From assembly GCA_009783495.1 (NCBI GenBank), contig WRDJ01000003.1, positions 1-10,560 of the forward strand: a stretch of DNA of 10,560 nucleotides, written 5' to 3'. The DNA comes from Clostridiales bacterium. Lineage in GTDB: Bacteria > Bacillota > Dehalobacteriia > UBA4068. Below, piece after piece: positions 1 to 7,983 of the stretch. The translations under genes and the position numbers were made by a program. How positions within the stretch are numbered: position 1 is the first letter of the stretch; each line of letters opens with the position of its first letter. The notes under the pieces were generated by a model. That model did not search any database. It saw only the letters and a program-made list of their open reading frames with translations, and was not told where the DNA came from.

Positions 1-95
1 CCGTCGGCAGGGCTTAGGTGGGAGTCCTTCTTTTGCGTGTTTTACGGCGATAATGTCCACTTTTTATGAAATATTCATCATTTAAGGGCTTGACA
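1..95. mobile_element. Candidate end of an insertion sequence (IS21-like?), truncated by window start
   Basis: The sequence ends at position 95 with ...GGGCTTGACA, so read on the minus strand an element would begin TGTCAAGCCC. This gives the 5'-TG...CA-3' ends used by IS21-like and several other elements. A subterminal GTGGACATT motif (minus strand, around 55-64) and a small ATGAA-ATA-TTCAT inverted repeat (66-78) would fit a transposase-binding end. The boundary falls exactly where the neighbouring lipoprotein reading frame loses resemblance to its domain family. No transposase is visible because the rest lies outside the window. The family assignment is inference from end sequence and context; the alternative is plain intergenic DNA after a naturally short gene. 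Confidence 0.35.
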
Positions 96-426
96 TATCA
101 CCGCCGGACTCTTTCTCATTGTACGGGCGGTGGGTTTCGAGGATTTTCTCGCTGATGACCAGCGCCTTGCCGCCCTGCACATCAAGCACCAGCCAGTCTA
201 TGCCGCCGAATTCTATAGCCAGGCCCGGCAAAATGCCGCCCGCTCCGGGGTTATCCTTCGGGTTCTCACCCGGGCTTTCTTCAGGGCTTTCCGTCTGGGT
301 TTTGCCCTCAATTTCGGGCTGTTCCCCGGCCGCAGGCGGCCCGTCCACCTTGCAGCCCGCCGCCAGAACGATGAAAACGGATAAGAACAAGACTATAAGT
401 ATCAAGGACAGCTTCCTCATTTTCAC
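82..426 (-). CDS. Putative lipoprotein with a truncated DUF6273-like domain
   Basis: The reading frame gives a 114-residue protein. A GTG start at 426 is preferred over the ATG at 444 because AGAGGTGG lies 7 bases before it and would be inside the coding region with the longer start. The N-terminus is a lipoprotein signal: K2-M-R-K, a hydrophobic stretch to about residue 21, then lipobox L-A-A-G-C with the lipidated cysteine at residue 25. A Pro/Glu/Gly-rich linker (about 26-62) leads to GGIDWLVLDVQGGKALVISEKIL, split here as GGIDWLVLDV and KALVISEKIL, which resembles the first strands of the DUF6273 domain common in Clostridia surface proteins. That domain normally runs on for roughly another hundred residues through a W-E-x-C-x-L-R region; here it stops after PYNEKESGGD plus four unrelated residues. 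The gene therefore looks broken by an insertion ending near 95. Function is unknown; the product would be anchored on the outer face of the membrane if made. Confidence 0.6.
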   Translation of the reverse strand: MKMRKLSLILIVLFLSVFIVLAAGCKVDGPPAAGEQPEIEGKTQTESPEESPGENPKDNPGAGGILPGLAIEFGGIDWLVLDVQGGKALVISEKILETHRPYNEKESGGDMSSP

Positions 427-841
427 GCCAAGCCCACCTCTCATGTTTTTTTGATTCTATAATATATTAGGCTTTTATTTGAGGAAAAAAGTTCCATCAA
501 ATTTAACGAAATTTATATTTATTTTTGCTGATTAAAGCGATTGGTATAAATGGTTTCTAATATATCAGCGGAAATGCAAATTGTCAACGGTTTTTCCCTA
601 TAAAATATGTTATCACGGCAAAGCGCCTCCGATCCCCTTCACTTGTTATACGGCTGAGCAAGGCAAAATGTTGAAGCAAAATAAAATTTTCCTGCCTTTT
701 TTACCTTTATAACATTTATATTTTTTCTATATTTTTTTGGGAGAAGCCGCTTTGCGCGGCGGCCTCTTCGTAATCAGCGGCAGGATTTAAGGGCGGAACG
801 CCGAAATTGCTTAACAGAAGAAAATTAAAGAGGTGTTCTAA
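427..841. other. AT-rich intergenic region between divergent lipoprotein gene and argG
   Basis: About 400 bases carry no credible gene. The left part should hold the minus-strand lipoprotein promoter; a TATTAT on the minus strand (459-464) is a possible -10 box but has only a poor -35. On the plus strand TTGTCA (581-586) is followed by the AT-rich stretch TATAAAATATG, but the spacing fits a standard promoter poorly. The argG leader contains a GC-rich hairpin (stem GCCGC 746-750 with GCGGC 756-760, extended by GAG/CTC) and a tiny GGCG-GAA-CGCC hairpin (792-802). Neither is followed by a T run. I could not recognise an ArgR operator, T-box or other riboswitch. The argG ribosome binding site AGAGGTG sits 7 bases before its ATG. 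Confidence 0.5.
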
Positions 842-2068
842 ATGAGTAATAAAATCGTGCTGGCATATTCCGGCGGCCTGGATACGACGGTGATCATCCC
901 CTGGCTTAAAGAAAATTATCAGGGCTGCGAAATCATCGCCTGCTGCGTCAATGTCGGGCAATGCCGCGAAAACGACGGGATAGAGGAGAAGGCGCTCAAA
1001 ACCGGCGCGCATAAGGTCTTCGTGATTGACGCCGGAGAAGAGTTCGTCACCGACTATGTCTATCCAATGGTCAAGGCTAATGCCGTCTATGAGGGGAAAT
1101 ATCTGCTCGGCACCTCCGCCGCGCGCCCTCTGATCGCCAAAAAGTTGGTGGATATCGCGCTGGCCGAAGGCGCGAACGCCATTTGCCACGGGGCGACGGG
1201 CAAGGGCAACGACCAGATCCGTTTCGAGCTGACCATCAAAGCCTTTGCGCCTTGGCTGAAAATCATCGCGCCCTGGCGCATCTGGGACATCAAATCGCGC
1301 GATGAGGAAATGGCATACCTGCAAGAGCGCGGGCTGGAAGTTCCCATGAAAAAAGAGCAAAGTTATAGCCGTGATGAGAATTTGTGGCATCTGAGCCATG
1401 AGGGGCTGGAGTTGGAGGATCCGGACGCAGAGCCGAACTATCGCCATTTGCTGCAGCTTTCCGTGGCCCCGCAGGACGCGCCCGAAACGCCGGAATATGT
1501 GGAGATCGAGTTTGAACAGGGCGTTCCTGTGAAGGTCAACGGCCGAGCCTTGCCGCCCGTTGCGCTGCTTACGGCGCTGAACGAAATCGGCGGCAGGAAC
1601 GGCGTCGGCATTGCAGACATCGTGGAAAACCGCATGGTCGGCATGAAATCGCGCGGGGTCTATGAAACACCCGGCGGAACGGTGCTATATGCGGCGCATA
1701 AGGAGCTAGAGGGCCTGTGCCTCGACCGCCAGACCACCGCCTTCAAAGAGGCCGTGGGGCAAAAACTGGCGGAGCTGATCTATGCCGGGGAATGGTTCAC
1801 GCCGCTGCGCGAGGCGCTTTCGGCCTTCGTGGACAAAACGCAGGAAACGGTCACGGGCTCGGCCAGGCTGAAGCTATATAAGGGGAACGTCATCCCGGCC
1901 GGGCGCAAATCGCCCTATTCGCTTTACAGCGAGAACCTGGCCAGCTTCACCACCGGCGATCTTTACGACCACAAGGACGCGGAAGGCTTCATCAACCTGC
2001 TGGGCCTGCCCTTGACGGTGCGGGCGCTCATGAGAAAAAATCTGGGAAAGGGGCCGGACGGGCAATGA
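842..2068 (+). CDS. argG: Argininosuccinate synthase
   Basis: This 408-residue cytosolic enzyme joins citrulline and aspartate using ATP to give argininosuccinate, the penultimate step of arginine synthesis. The N-terminal PP-loop AYSGGLDT at residues 8-15 binds ATP, and the aspartate/citrulline-site signature [14 protein letters not shown] covers residues 116-129. Length matches the family (about 395-410). The start is supported by AGAGGTG seven bases upstream of ATG. The family usually has Ser after LDT; here it is Thr (residue 16), a mild substitution. The stop overlaps the argH start in an ATGA arrangement (2065-2068), so the two genes are co-transcribed and probably translationally coupled. 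No frameshift or missing motif is seen. Confidence 0.98.
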   Translation: MSNKIVLAYSGGLDTTVIIPWLKENYQGCEIIACCVNVGQCRENDGIEEKALKTGAHKVFVIDAGEEFVTDYVYPMVKANAVYEGKYLLGTSAARPLIAKKLVDIALAEGANAICHGATGKGNDQIRFELTIKAFAPWLKIIAPWRIWDIKSRDEEMAYLQERGLEVPMKKEQSYSRDENLWHLSHEGLELEDPDAEPNYRHLLQLSVAPQDAPETPEYVEIEFEQGVPVKVNGRALPPVALLTALNEIGGRNGVGIADIVENRMVGMKSRGVYETPGGTVLYAAHKELEGLCLDRQTTAFKEAVGQKLAELIYAGEWFTPLREALSAFVDKTQETVTGSARLKLYKGNVIPAGRKSPYSLYSENLASFTTGDLYDHKDAEGFINLLGLPLTVRALMRKNLGKGPDGQ

Positions 2069-3447
2069 AATTGTGGGGCGGGCGCTTTTCCGGGCGCACG
2101 GACGAAAAGGCAAGCCGCTTTCACTCGTCCGTCGCCTTCGACCAGAGGCTTTATAAACAGGATATCAACGGCAGCATCGCCCATGCGCAAATGTTGGGCC
2201 GCCAGGGCATCATCGCGCAGGCGGATGCCGACGCCATAGTGAAATCGCTGCAAGAGATCCTGCGGGAGCTTGAAAGCGGCGCCTTGAGCGTTGACGCGGC
2301 CGCCGAGGATATACATTCCTTCGTAGAATCCGAGCTGACGGCGCGCATCGGCGAGGCCGGTGGGCGGTTGCACACCGGCAGGAGCCGCAACGATCAGGTG
2401 GCCCTCGATATGCGGATATATGTCAAAGAAGAGATAGACGAAACGCGTGCGCTGCTCATCGCCCTGCTTGAGACTTTGTTCAGCCTGGCTGAGCAATATG
2501 CCGGGGCCATCATGCCCGGCTTCACGCATCTGCAGAAAGCGCAGCCGGTGACGCTGGGGCATCACCTGCTGGCCTATTTCCAGATGTTCCGGCGCGATTA
2601 TGAACGGCTGGGGGGCTGCCGCGAAAGAACTGATATAATGCCGCTGGGCAGCGGCGCGCTCGCTTCCACCACCTATCCCATTGACCGGGATTTTGTGCGT
2701 GAAAAGCTTAGGTTTGCGGCGATCACGGCCAACAGCCTCGACGCGGTTTCCGACCGGGATTTCTGCCTGGAATTTCTCTCCTGCCTTTCCATCATCATGA
2801 CGCACCTCTCCCGCTTCTGCGAGGAACTGATCCTCTGGTCTGCCGACGCCTTCGGCTTCGCTGTCATTTCCGACGCCTATGCCACTGGCTCTTCGATCAT
2901 GCCGCAGAAAAAGAACCCCGACATGGCCGAACTGATCCGTGGCAAGACGGGCCGCGTTTACGGCAGCCTGATGGCCCTGCTCACCGTGATGAAGGGGCTG
3001 CCGCTGGCCTATAACAAGGATATGCAGGAGGACAAGGAGGCCGTTTTCGACGCCGCGGGGACGGTGAAGGCCTGCTTGTCCGTCTTTGACGGCATGCTGC
3101 AAAGCGTGGCCTTCAACACGGAGCGCATGTATGAAAGCGCGCTTGGCGGTTATACCAACGCCACCGACGCGGCGGATTGGCTGGTGAAAAAGGGCGTGAG
3201 CTTCCGCGAGGCACATGAGATTACCGGCAAGCTGGTTCTTTATGCCATAGAGAAACAAAAGCCCCTCAACGCTTTGTCGCTGGAGGAGTTCAAACTTGTC
3301 TCCGGTGTTTTCGATGAAACGGTTTTTGAGGCCATTTCCATTGAAGCCTGCGTCGCCGCGAGAAAGGCGGCGGGCGGCCCGGCCGCAAGTGCGCTGGCGC
3401 AGGCGCTGGAAGAGGCGGAGAGCTTTTTGCGGGGAATAAAGGGATAA
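2065..3447 (+). CDS. argH: Argininosuccinate lyase
   Basis: The 460-residue protein cleaves argininosuccinate into arginine and fumarate, the last step of arginine synthesis, and works as a cytosolic homotetramer of the fumarase/aspartase superfamily. The N-terminus KLWGGRFSG is typical. Conserved blocks are HTGRSRNDQ (residues 103-111), THLQKAQP with the likely catalytic His at 155, and the superfamily signature [12 protein letters not shown] (residues 275-286) whose loop carries the catalytic Ser. Length is normal. The start overlaps the end of argG by four bases (ATGA), which explains the lack of a strong separate ribosome binding site. A hairpin terminator follows 15 bases after the stop. 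Confidence 0.98.
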   Translation: MKLWGGRFSGRTDEKASRFHSSVAFDQRLYKQDINGSIAHAQMLGRQGIIAQADADAIVKSLQEILRELESGALSVDAAAEDIHSFVESELTARIGEAGGRLHTGRSRNDQVALDMRIYVKEEIDETRALLIALLETLFSLAEQYAGAIMPGFTHLQKAQPVTLGHHLLAYFQMFRRDYERLGGCRERTDIMPLGSGALASTTYPIDRDFVREKLRFAAITANSLDAVSDRDFCLEFLSCLSIIMTHLSRFCEELILWSADAFGFAVISDAYATGSSIMPQKKNPDMAELIRGKTGRVYGSLMALLTVMKGLPLAYNKDMQEDKEAVFDAAGTVKACLSVFDGMLQSVAFNTERMYESALGGYTNATDAADWLVKKGVSFREAHEITGKLVLYAIEKQKPLNALSLEEFKLVSGVFDETVFEAISIEACVAARKAAGGPAASALAQALEEAESFLRGIKG

Positions 3448-3462
3448 TAGAGGGATTTCGCG

Positions 3463-3502
3463 CCGGGGAGACTTCTTTTTGCGAAGACCTCCCCGGTTTT
3501 TT
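3463..3502 (+). terminator. Rho-independent terminator of argGH
   Basis: An 8-bp GC-rich stem (CCGGGGAG 3463-3470 with CTCCCCGG 3489-3496) is extended inward, past a small internal loop, by CTTC/GAAG (3472-3475 with 3483-3486), and is followed directly by six T (3497-3502). It lies just downstream of argH on the same strand. Confidence 0.93.
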
Positions 3503-3555
3503 GTTTTGCTTTTGTGCCGGACGCACAAATAGCGAACAATGTTGAATAATAGGGC

Positions 3556-3583
3556 TTGAAATTTGTCCCATATGCGGTATAAT
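3556..3583 (+). promoter_or_regulatory. Housekeeping (sigma-A type) promoter for the FIST/hybrid-kinase operon
   Basis: TTGAAA (3556-3561) and a perfect TATAAT (3578-3583) are separated by 16 bases. Transcription would start near 3590, leaving a leader of about 40 bases before the FIST gene start at 3632. There is no obvious operator palindrome over the boxes, so expression may be constitutive. It sits between the argGH terminator and the next gene, which confirms a separate transcription unit. Confidence 0.8.
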
Positions 3584-3631
3584 ATAAAAAGTCGAAACCA
3601 CATGATTTTTGATTGAGCGAGGGGGATATTT

Positions 3632-4789
3632 ATGCTGAAATGCGCCAGTCTTTACACCAGCGAGGTTGATGACCCAGATCTTGCGCTGAAGGAAATAAGA
3701 ACGCAACTGGATGAAAAAATCACGCTCCTTGAATATACGGTGGGCATCGTCATGTGCAACGCCGAGTTTATCGCTTCTGGCGTTTTGCGCCATATCTGCG
3801 CAAACCTGCCCTTTGATCTGGCGGGCGTGACCACCGCCTCGCAAGCCGTTAACGACGGCATAGGCGAACTCATGCTGACGGTTTTCGTGATGAGCGCGAA
3901 CGACGTTCGTTTCATAACCGGCGTGACGGAAAGCCTGAGCGGGGAAGTTGAAGGGCCGGTCAAAGCCGCTTTTGAAAGCGCGGCGGCCGGGCTCGCGGAG
4001 CCGGTCGGGTTGGCCCTCATTTTTCCGCCCTTCGGGTTGCGCGCGGGCGACGCCTATGTCAAGGCCTGGGAAAGGCTTTTGCCCGGAACGCCCCTTTTCG
4101 GAACCTGCGCCATTGACGACACGGCCACCTTCGCGGAATGCGAAACCATCTATAACGGCGTAAACTATAAAACCGCCATGCCCTTTGTGCTGTGTTGCGG
4201 GAATATCAAGCCGCGCTTCCTGATCGCCACTCTCTCCGAAAGCAATGCCGTCTCGCAAAAAGCCGAGGTGACGAAGGCGCGGGGCAACTGCGTTTTTGAG
4301 ATAAATTACGGCAAAGCGATAAATTATTTTATCGAAAGGGAATTCACCGGCAGCGTCTTATACACCCCCTTTATGATAGATTTACTGAAACGCGGGGATT
4401 ATGACGGCGTGCCGGTGATACGCGGGTTCGCCGCCTTCACCGAGGAAGGGGCGGCTGTTTTTCACGGGGATATAGACGAAGGCTCGACCTTCACCTTGTT
4501 AAAATGCGATCCCGGCGACATCCTGCTCACGACGCGGCAAAAGGTTGGGGAGATCAACCGGCTTTCCGATGTGAACGGCGTGCTGCTCTTCCCCTGCGCT
4601 GTGCGCCGCGTGACGCTTCTGTGTGTAGATAAGTCCCTGCTGGAGCTGCAAGCCGCCAGGGAAGTCATCAACCCCGCGATTCCTTATATGATGGGATATG
4701 CGGGCGGCGAAATCTGCCCAACCTCGGTCAAGGACGGTGTCCCGACCAACAGGTTCCATAATTATTCGCTGGTCATTCTGGTCGTGTGA
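3632..4789 (+). CDS. FIST-domain sensory protein
   Basis: This 385-residue protein resembles the FIST (F-box and intracellular signal transduction) family, made of an N-terminal FIST part (roughly residues 35-220) and a FIST C-terminal part (roughly 225-375). Supporting features are the early LEYTVGIVMCNAEF strand, the FPPFG...LPGTPLFGTCAIDD segment, and the ending HNYSLVILVV that is typical of FIST-C. FIST domains are thought to bind small ligands, possibly amino acids or related compounds, and to feed signals to kinases, methyl-accepting proteins or cyclases. There is no signal peptide or membrane segment, so it should be cytosolic. The ATG has GAGGGGG six bases upstream. It is the first gene of an operon with the hybrid histidine kinase 31 bases downstream, so it probably supplies the sensory input to that kinase. 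The ligand is unknown; several cysteines are scattered through the protein without an obvious metal-binding motif. Confidence 0.9.
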   Translation: MLKCASLYTSEVDDPDLALKEIRTQLDEKITLLEYTVGIVMCNAEFIASGVLRHICANLPFDLAGVTTASQAVNDGIGELMLTVFVMSANDVRFITGVTESLSGEVEGPVKAAFESAAAGLAEPVGLALIFPPFGLRAGDAYVKAWERLLPGTPLFGTCAIDDTATFAECETIYNGVNYKTAMPFVLCCGNIKPRFLIATLSESNAVSQKAEVTKARGNCVFEINYGKAINYFIEREFTGSVLYTPFMIDLLKRGDYDGVPVIRGFAAFTEEGAAVFHGDIDEGSTFTLLKCDPGDILLTTRQKVGEINRLSDVNGVLLFPCAVRRVTLLCVDKSLLELQAAREVINPAIPYMMGYAGGEICPTSVKDGVPTNRFHNYSLVILVV

Positions 4790-4820
4790 TCGCGGAGCAA
4801 GCAGGAGGGAGGAGAAGCGC

Positions 4821-6968
4821 TTGTCGGAGCCCGGCAACGAATATATCAATATTTCGCTTGAAGAATATAACGAGTTGAAGGCGGCCAAAGCGGAAAAATG
4901 CAGGCTGGCGCGGGAACTGAAAAGCCTGGAGAAACGCAGCGAGATCAAAAGGCTGAACATCGAGACCCAAGCGGGCTTAAACAAAATCATCACCGGCGAG
5001 AAATTGCGGCAGGAGATGTATGTGCGCCTGCTTTTGCAGTTTTGTCCGGAAGTCATTATCATCTTTGATGAGAATTTGAAGTTCCTCCTGGGCACCAGAT
5101 CCGTCACCGGGGTCGTCAGTGTCGGCGAAACTTCGCTTTTGCACGGGCTGGAGCTTGACCTGATACTGGAAAGATACCGCCCCGCGGTCTTTACGGAGGA
5201 AATCGTCGAGTCCATCAATAAAATGGTTTCAAGTTGCAGCAGCGGCGCCTGCATGATAGCAAGAACGCTTGAGGCGTCAAACGGGGATCATAAATATGAA
5301 GTGAATATCCTGCCTTTTCATAAAGAAAGCGGCGCTTTTGCCGGCGTGCTTGTCATTATGCACGACATCACGGAGATCATCACGGCCAAAGAGGCCGCGG
5401 AACAGGCCAGCATGGCCAAAAGCGAATTTCTCTCGCGCATGAGCCATGAAATGCGTACGCCCATGAACGCCATCTTCGGCATGACGAATATCGCCAGGGG
5501 CTCAAAAGACCCTAATAAAGTGGAATATTGTCTGGAAAAGATCGAAGGGGCTTCCAAACATCTGCTGGCCGTCATCAACGACATACTCGACATGGCGAAA
5601 ATCGAGGCCAATAAATTCGAGCTTTCCGTAGAGCCCTTCGATTTTGAGAAAATGCTCATCAATATCACCGATGTGATAAATTTTCGCGTGGAGGAAAAGC
5701 GGCAGACCTTCATCGTCAACCTGGACGGCAGCCTTCCCGAAACGCTCATCGGGGACGAACTGCGCTTAACACAGGTGGTGACTAACCTGCTCTCCAATGC
5801 CGTCAAATTCACGCCGGACGGCGGCACGATCACCTTGAGCGCCAAAAACGTGGGGACATCCGCGAACAAGCAGATGCTGCAAATCGAGGTCGCGGATACG
5901 GGTATCGGCATTTCCGCCGAGCAGCAGGCGCGCTTGTTTTCTTCTTTCGAGCAGGCGGATGGCGGCACCGCCCGCAAGTATGGCGGCACCGGTCTGGGCC
6001 TCGCCATCTCCAAACGCATTGTAGAATTAATGGGAGGCAAAATCTGGGTCGAATCGCGGCCCGGCCAAGGCGCGAAATTCATTTTTACGGTCAAATATGA
6101 AACGGGCGGCAAGCCACAGCCGCGCGCCAGGCTGAACGTGAAAAAAGACGAGATTCGTATTCTGGCCGTGGACGACGCCCCGGAGATCAGGGAATATTTC
6201 ACGGAAGTTATGGGGGCCTTCGGCATGGCCTGCGATGTCGCCGCCGACGGGTTTGAAGCAATGGAGATGGTACAAAACTGCGAAGGCAAGCCCTATAATA
6301 TCTTTTTCATAGACTGGAAAATGCCGGGCATGGACGGCGTCGAACTGACCGGGAAAATCAAGGAGCGCAGGAAGGACGGCGCGGTCATCTTCATGATTTC
6401 GGCGGCCGAATGGAGCAATATCGAGCGCGAGGCCCGGGCGGCCGGCGTTGACCGCTTCATTTCCAAGCCCTTGTTTCCCTCCATACTTCTGGATAACATT
6501 AATGAGTGCGTGGAGATCGCTGTTGATGGCGCCGCGGAGAAGAAACCGGCGCACCCGCACAAATTCTGCGATTATCGGGGCCGCGTCATCCTGATCGCGG
6601 AAGATGTGGAGATCAACCGTGAGATCATCGGGACGATTTTGGAAGAAACCGGCATTTCCATTGATTTCGCGGAAAACGGGCGTCAGGCGGTTACCATGTT
6701 CGAGGAAACCCCGGGCAGATACAGCCTCATCCTCATGGATATACAAATGCCGGAAATGGACGGATATGAAGCGACCCGCGGCATCCGTTCCTCCGGGCGC
6801 AGGGGTGCCGCGGCCATTCCCATCATCGCTATGACGGCCAATGTTTTTCGGGAGGACATCGAAAAATGCCTGGCAGCCGGCATGAACGACCATCTGGGCA
6901 AGCCGGTCAACACCGGCGATCTCTTTAAGAAGCTGAAATTATATTTACCGAAAAAAGGGAGTTTTTAG
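4821..6968 (+). CDS. Soluble hybrid sensor histidine kinase with two receiver domains (PAS-like/HisKA/HATPase/REC/REC)
   Basis: I take the TTG at 4821 as start because GGAGGGAGGAG lies just upstream; this gives 715 residues, and a longer frame from 4698 would overlap the FIST gene. Domain order: charged helical, probably coiled-coil segment (about 15-60); divergent PAS-like domain (about 65-190) ending GVLVIMHDITEI; HisKA with SHEMRTP and phospho-acceptor His209; HATPase with N box NLLSNAVKF (Asn322/Asn326), G1 box DTGIGIS and G2 box GTGLGLAISK; receiver 1 with acidic pair Asp451/452, phospho-acceptor Asp498 and Lys549; receiver 2 with Glu594/Asp595, phospho-acceptor Asp640 (LMDIQMPEMDG) and Lys694. 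All catalytic residues are present in both receivers. There is no transmembrane helix, HPt domain or DNA-binding output, so the phosphate must pass to an unlinked HPt or regulator, or the receivers themselves act by protein contact. It forms an operon with the FIST gene, which is the likely partner sensor. The specific signal and target are unknown. Confidence 0.93.
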   Translation: MSEPGNEYINISLEEYNELKAAKAEKCRLARELKSLEKRSEIKRLNIETQAGLNKIITGEKLRQEMYVRLLLQFCPEVIIIFDENLKFLLGTRSVTGVVSVGETSLLHGLELDLILERYRPAVFTEEIVESINKMVSSCSSGACMIARTLEASNGDHKYEVNILPFHKESGAFAGVLVIMHDITEIITAKEAAEQASMAKSEFLSRMSHEMRTPMNAIFGMTNIARGSKDPNKVEYCLEKIEGASKHLLAVINDILDMAKIEANKFELSVEPFDFEKMLINITDVINFRVEEKRQTFIVNLDGSLPETLIGDELRLTQVVTNLLSNAVKFTPDGGTITLSAKNVGTSANKQMLQIEVADTGIGISAEQQARLFSSFEQADGGTARKYGGTGLGLAISKRIVELMGGKIWVESRPGQGAKFIFTVKYETGGKPQPRARLNVKKDEIRILAVDDAPEIREYFTEVMGAFGMACDVAADGFEAMEMVQNCEGKPYNIFFIDWKMPGMDGVELTGKIKERRKDGAVIFMISAAEWSNIEREARAAGVDRFISKPLFPSILLDNINECVEIAVDGAAEKKPAHPHKFCDYRGRVILIAEDVEINREIIGTILEETGISIDFAENGRQAVTMFEETPGRYSLILMDIQMPEMDGYEATRGIRSSGRRGAAAIPIIAMTANVFREDIEKCLAAGMNDHLGKPVNTGDLFKKLKLYLPKKGSF

Positions 6969-6982
6969 CCGCGGCTATTTGT

Positions 6983-7010
6983 ACGGGCGCACAATATGCG
7001 CCCGTTTTTT
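6983..7010 (+). terminator. Rho-independent terminator of the FIST/hybrid-kinase operon
   Basis: The 8-bp perfect stem ACGGGCGC (6983-6990) pairs with GCGCCCGT (6998-7005) across a 7-base loop, and six T (7005-7010) follow. It begins 14 bases after the kinase stop. A short palindrome AGCCGCGGCT (6967-6976) overlaps the stop codon just before it. Confidence 0.93.
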
Positions 7011-7039
7011 GTCCCCGTCTCTCTCGCTTTCCGTTTCTG

Positions 7040-7066
7040 TTCCGCCCGGCGGAAAACATTTCCGCC
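7040..7066. repeat. Two overlapping, mutually exclusive hairpins upstream of sepF
   Basis: TTCCGCC (7040-7046) can pair with GGCGGAA (7048-7054), and GGCGGAAA (7048-7055) can instead pair with TTTCCGCC (7059-7066). In DNA this is the same heptamer in alternating orientation three times. It lies about 100 bases before the sepF start. It could be an operator for a dimeric protein or a chance remnant of a terminator-like repeat; the sequence alone does not decide. Confidence 0.5.
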
Positions 7067-7162
7067 AATTATTCTTTGCGTGCCGGCAGGAAAAAAAAAG
7101 ACGGCGTAGAAAAATTATTCCAAGTATGAAAACAGCTTCGAATATGGGAAGGGGCGTTATCA

Positions 7163-7657
7163 ATGAGCGGTTTTCTGGATAGGATAAGCGGCGCATTTTT
7201 CAAGGAGGTGGAAGATCCCGCACCCGAGGAGTTTCAAGAGCCCATCGCCATGCCCAATGAGCGGGCCCTCTGGCGCGAGCAGGACTCCAACAAAAACAAA
7301 AAAAGCAATATCATGGCCATTCCCGGCCGGGAGAAAACCATGGAAATGGTGCTGATCAAGGCCACCACCTATGACGATATGCAGATCATCGCCCGCCACA
7401 TCAAGGAAAGGCGCGTGGCCGTGGTGAACTTTGAGGAAATGGACAAAGCAACTGCCCAGCGCATGGTAGATTTTCTCTCCGGCGCGGTTTTCGCCTTGGA
7501 AGGCGTGCCAAAAAAGGTTTCCAGCGGCACCTTCATTTTCAGTACCAGCACGGTTGATATGAGCGGCCAAATCATGGAGGGCGGCGGCATCTCGGTCTCG
7601 CCAAACGCGCCGCCGGGCGAAAGCGACAAGAATTTTGCCTGGAGGCCCTCCAAATGA
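7163..7657 (+). CDS. sepF: Cell division protein SepF
   Basis: The 164-residue protein is a clear SepF, which binds FtsZ filaments, anchors them to the membrane and helps assemble the division septum in Gram-positive bacteria. Residues 1-13 (MSGFLDRISGAFF) form the expected amphipathic membrane-binding helix. A flexible charged linker (about 14-57) precedes the conserved domain (about 58-137), recognised by VVNFEEMDK, RMVDFLSGAVFALEG and KKVSSGTFIFS. A Gly/Pro-rich tail ends the protein. The ATG has GGGAAGGGG eight bases upstream. It is followed after 47 bases by a YggT-family gene, the usual neighbour in the ylm division cluster. The next expected members, ylmH and divIVA, are absent here, and no promoter upstream was convincing. 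Confidence 0.96.
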   Translation: MSGFLDRISGAFFKEVEDPAPEEFQEPIAMPNERALWREQDSNKNKKSNIMAIPGREKTMEMVLIKATTYDDMQIIARHIKERRVAVVNFEEMDKATAQRMVDFLSGAVFALEGVPKKVSSGTFIFSTSTVDMSGQIMEGGGISVSPNAPPGESDKNFAWRPSK

Positions 7658-7704
7658 TGCAAAGGGCGGCGTTTTAAGTTTTATGCCGGGGTGGTGAGTT
7701 TTCC

Positions 7705-7974
7705 TTGCTTGCGCTTTACCGAATCGTAGACGCGTTTTTTTTGGTATATACCCTGCTTATCGTTGTGCGCATCTTTTTGTCGTGGATTCCGCATGATTAT
7801 ACGCTCTTCATCTTCAACTTCATCTATGACGTCACCGAGCCTGTTTTGGATATATTCCGCAGGCTGATTCCCGTGCGCGTCAATCTGCCGCTGGATTTTT
7901 CGCCCCTGCTCGCCATCATCGCACTACAGCTGCTGAAAAGCCTGCTTTTGAATCTGATCGGCAAATTTATCTGA
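7705..7974 (+). CDS. ylmG: YggT/YlmG family membrane protein
   Basis: This 89-residue integral membrane protein has two hydrophobic helices (about residues 4-26 and 64-87). The family hallmarks RIFLSWIP (R22, S26, W27, P29) and TEPVLDIFRRLIP (44-56) are both present. YggT/YlmG proteins sit next to sepF in Gram-positive bacteria and are linked to envelope or division processes, and to cation or osmotic tolerance in some species; the molecular role is not settled. The TTG start at 7705 has GGTGAG seven bases upstream, and no better ATG exists. The length is normal for the short form of the family. A palindromic repeat starts about ten bases after the stop. Confidence 0.92.
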   Translation: MLALYRIVDAFFLVYTLLIVVRIFLSWIPHDYTLFIFNFIYDVTEPVLDIFRRLIPVRVNLPLDFSPLLAIIALQLLKSLLLNLIGKFI

Positions 7975-7983
7975 CGAAATGTT

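Noticed and set aside
66..78. ATGAA-ATA-TTCAT inverted repeat as a possible ArgR box
   Set aside because: The half-site spacing does not fit an ArgR operator and it lies far from argG, on the other side of another gene.
119..454. Plus-strand open frames opposite the lipoprotein gene
   Set aside because: They are low-complexity Pro/Ser-rich shadows of the minus-strand linker and have no ribosome binding site.
789..803. AGGGCGGAACGCCG in the argG leader, which resembles the T-box motif AGGGTGGNACCGCG
   Set aside because: The conserved ACCGCG half is not matched, no specifier stem could be drawn, and no terminator/anti-terminator pair follows. A small GGCG-GAA-CGCC hairpin explains it.
1963..3603. 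A 546-codon open frame on the minus strand opposite argH, and a 322-codon one at 3290-4258
   Set aside because: They lie wholly or mostly opposite clear genes (argH, the FIST gene), cross a strong terminator and promoter, and their Arg/Gly/His-rich composition is what codon bias on the true strand produces.
4698..4820. A 41-residue N-terminal extension of the hybrid kinase overlapping the FIST gene
   Set aside because: The extension has no ribosome binding site or domain resemblance, while the TTG at 4821 directly follows GGAGGGAGGAG.
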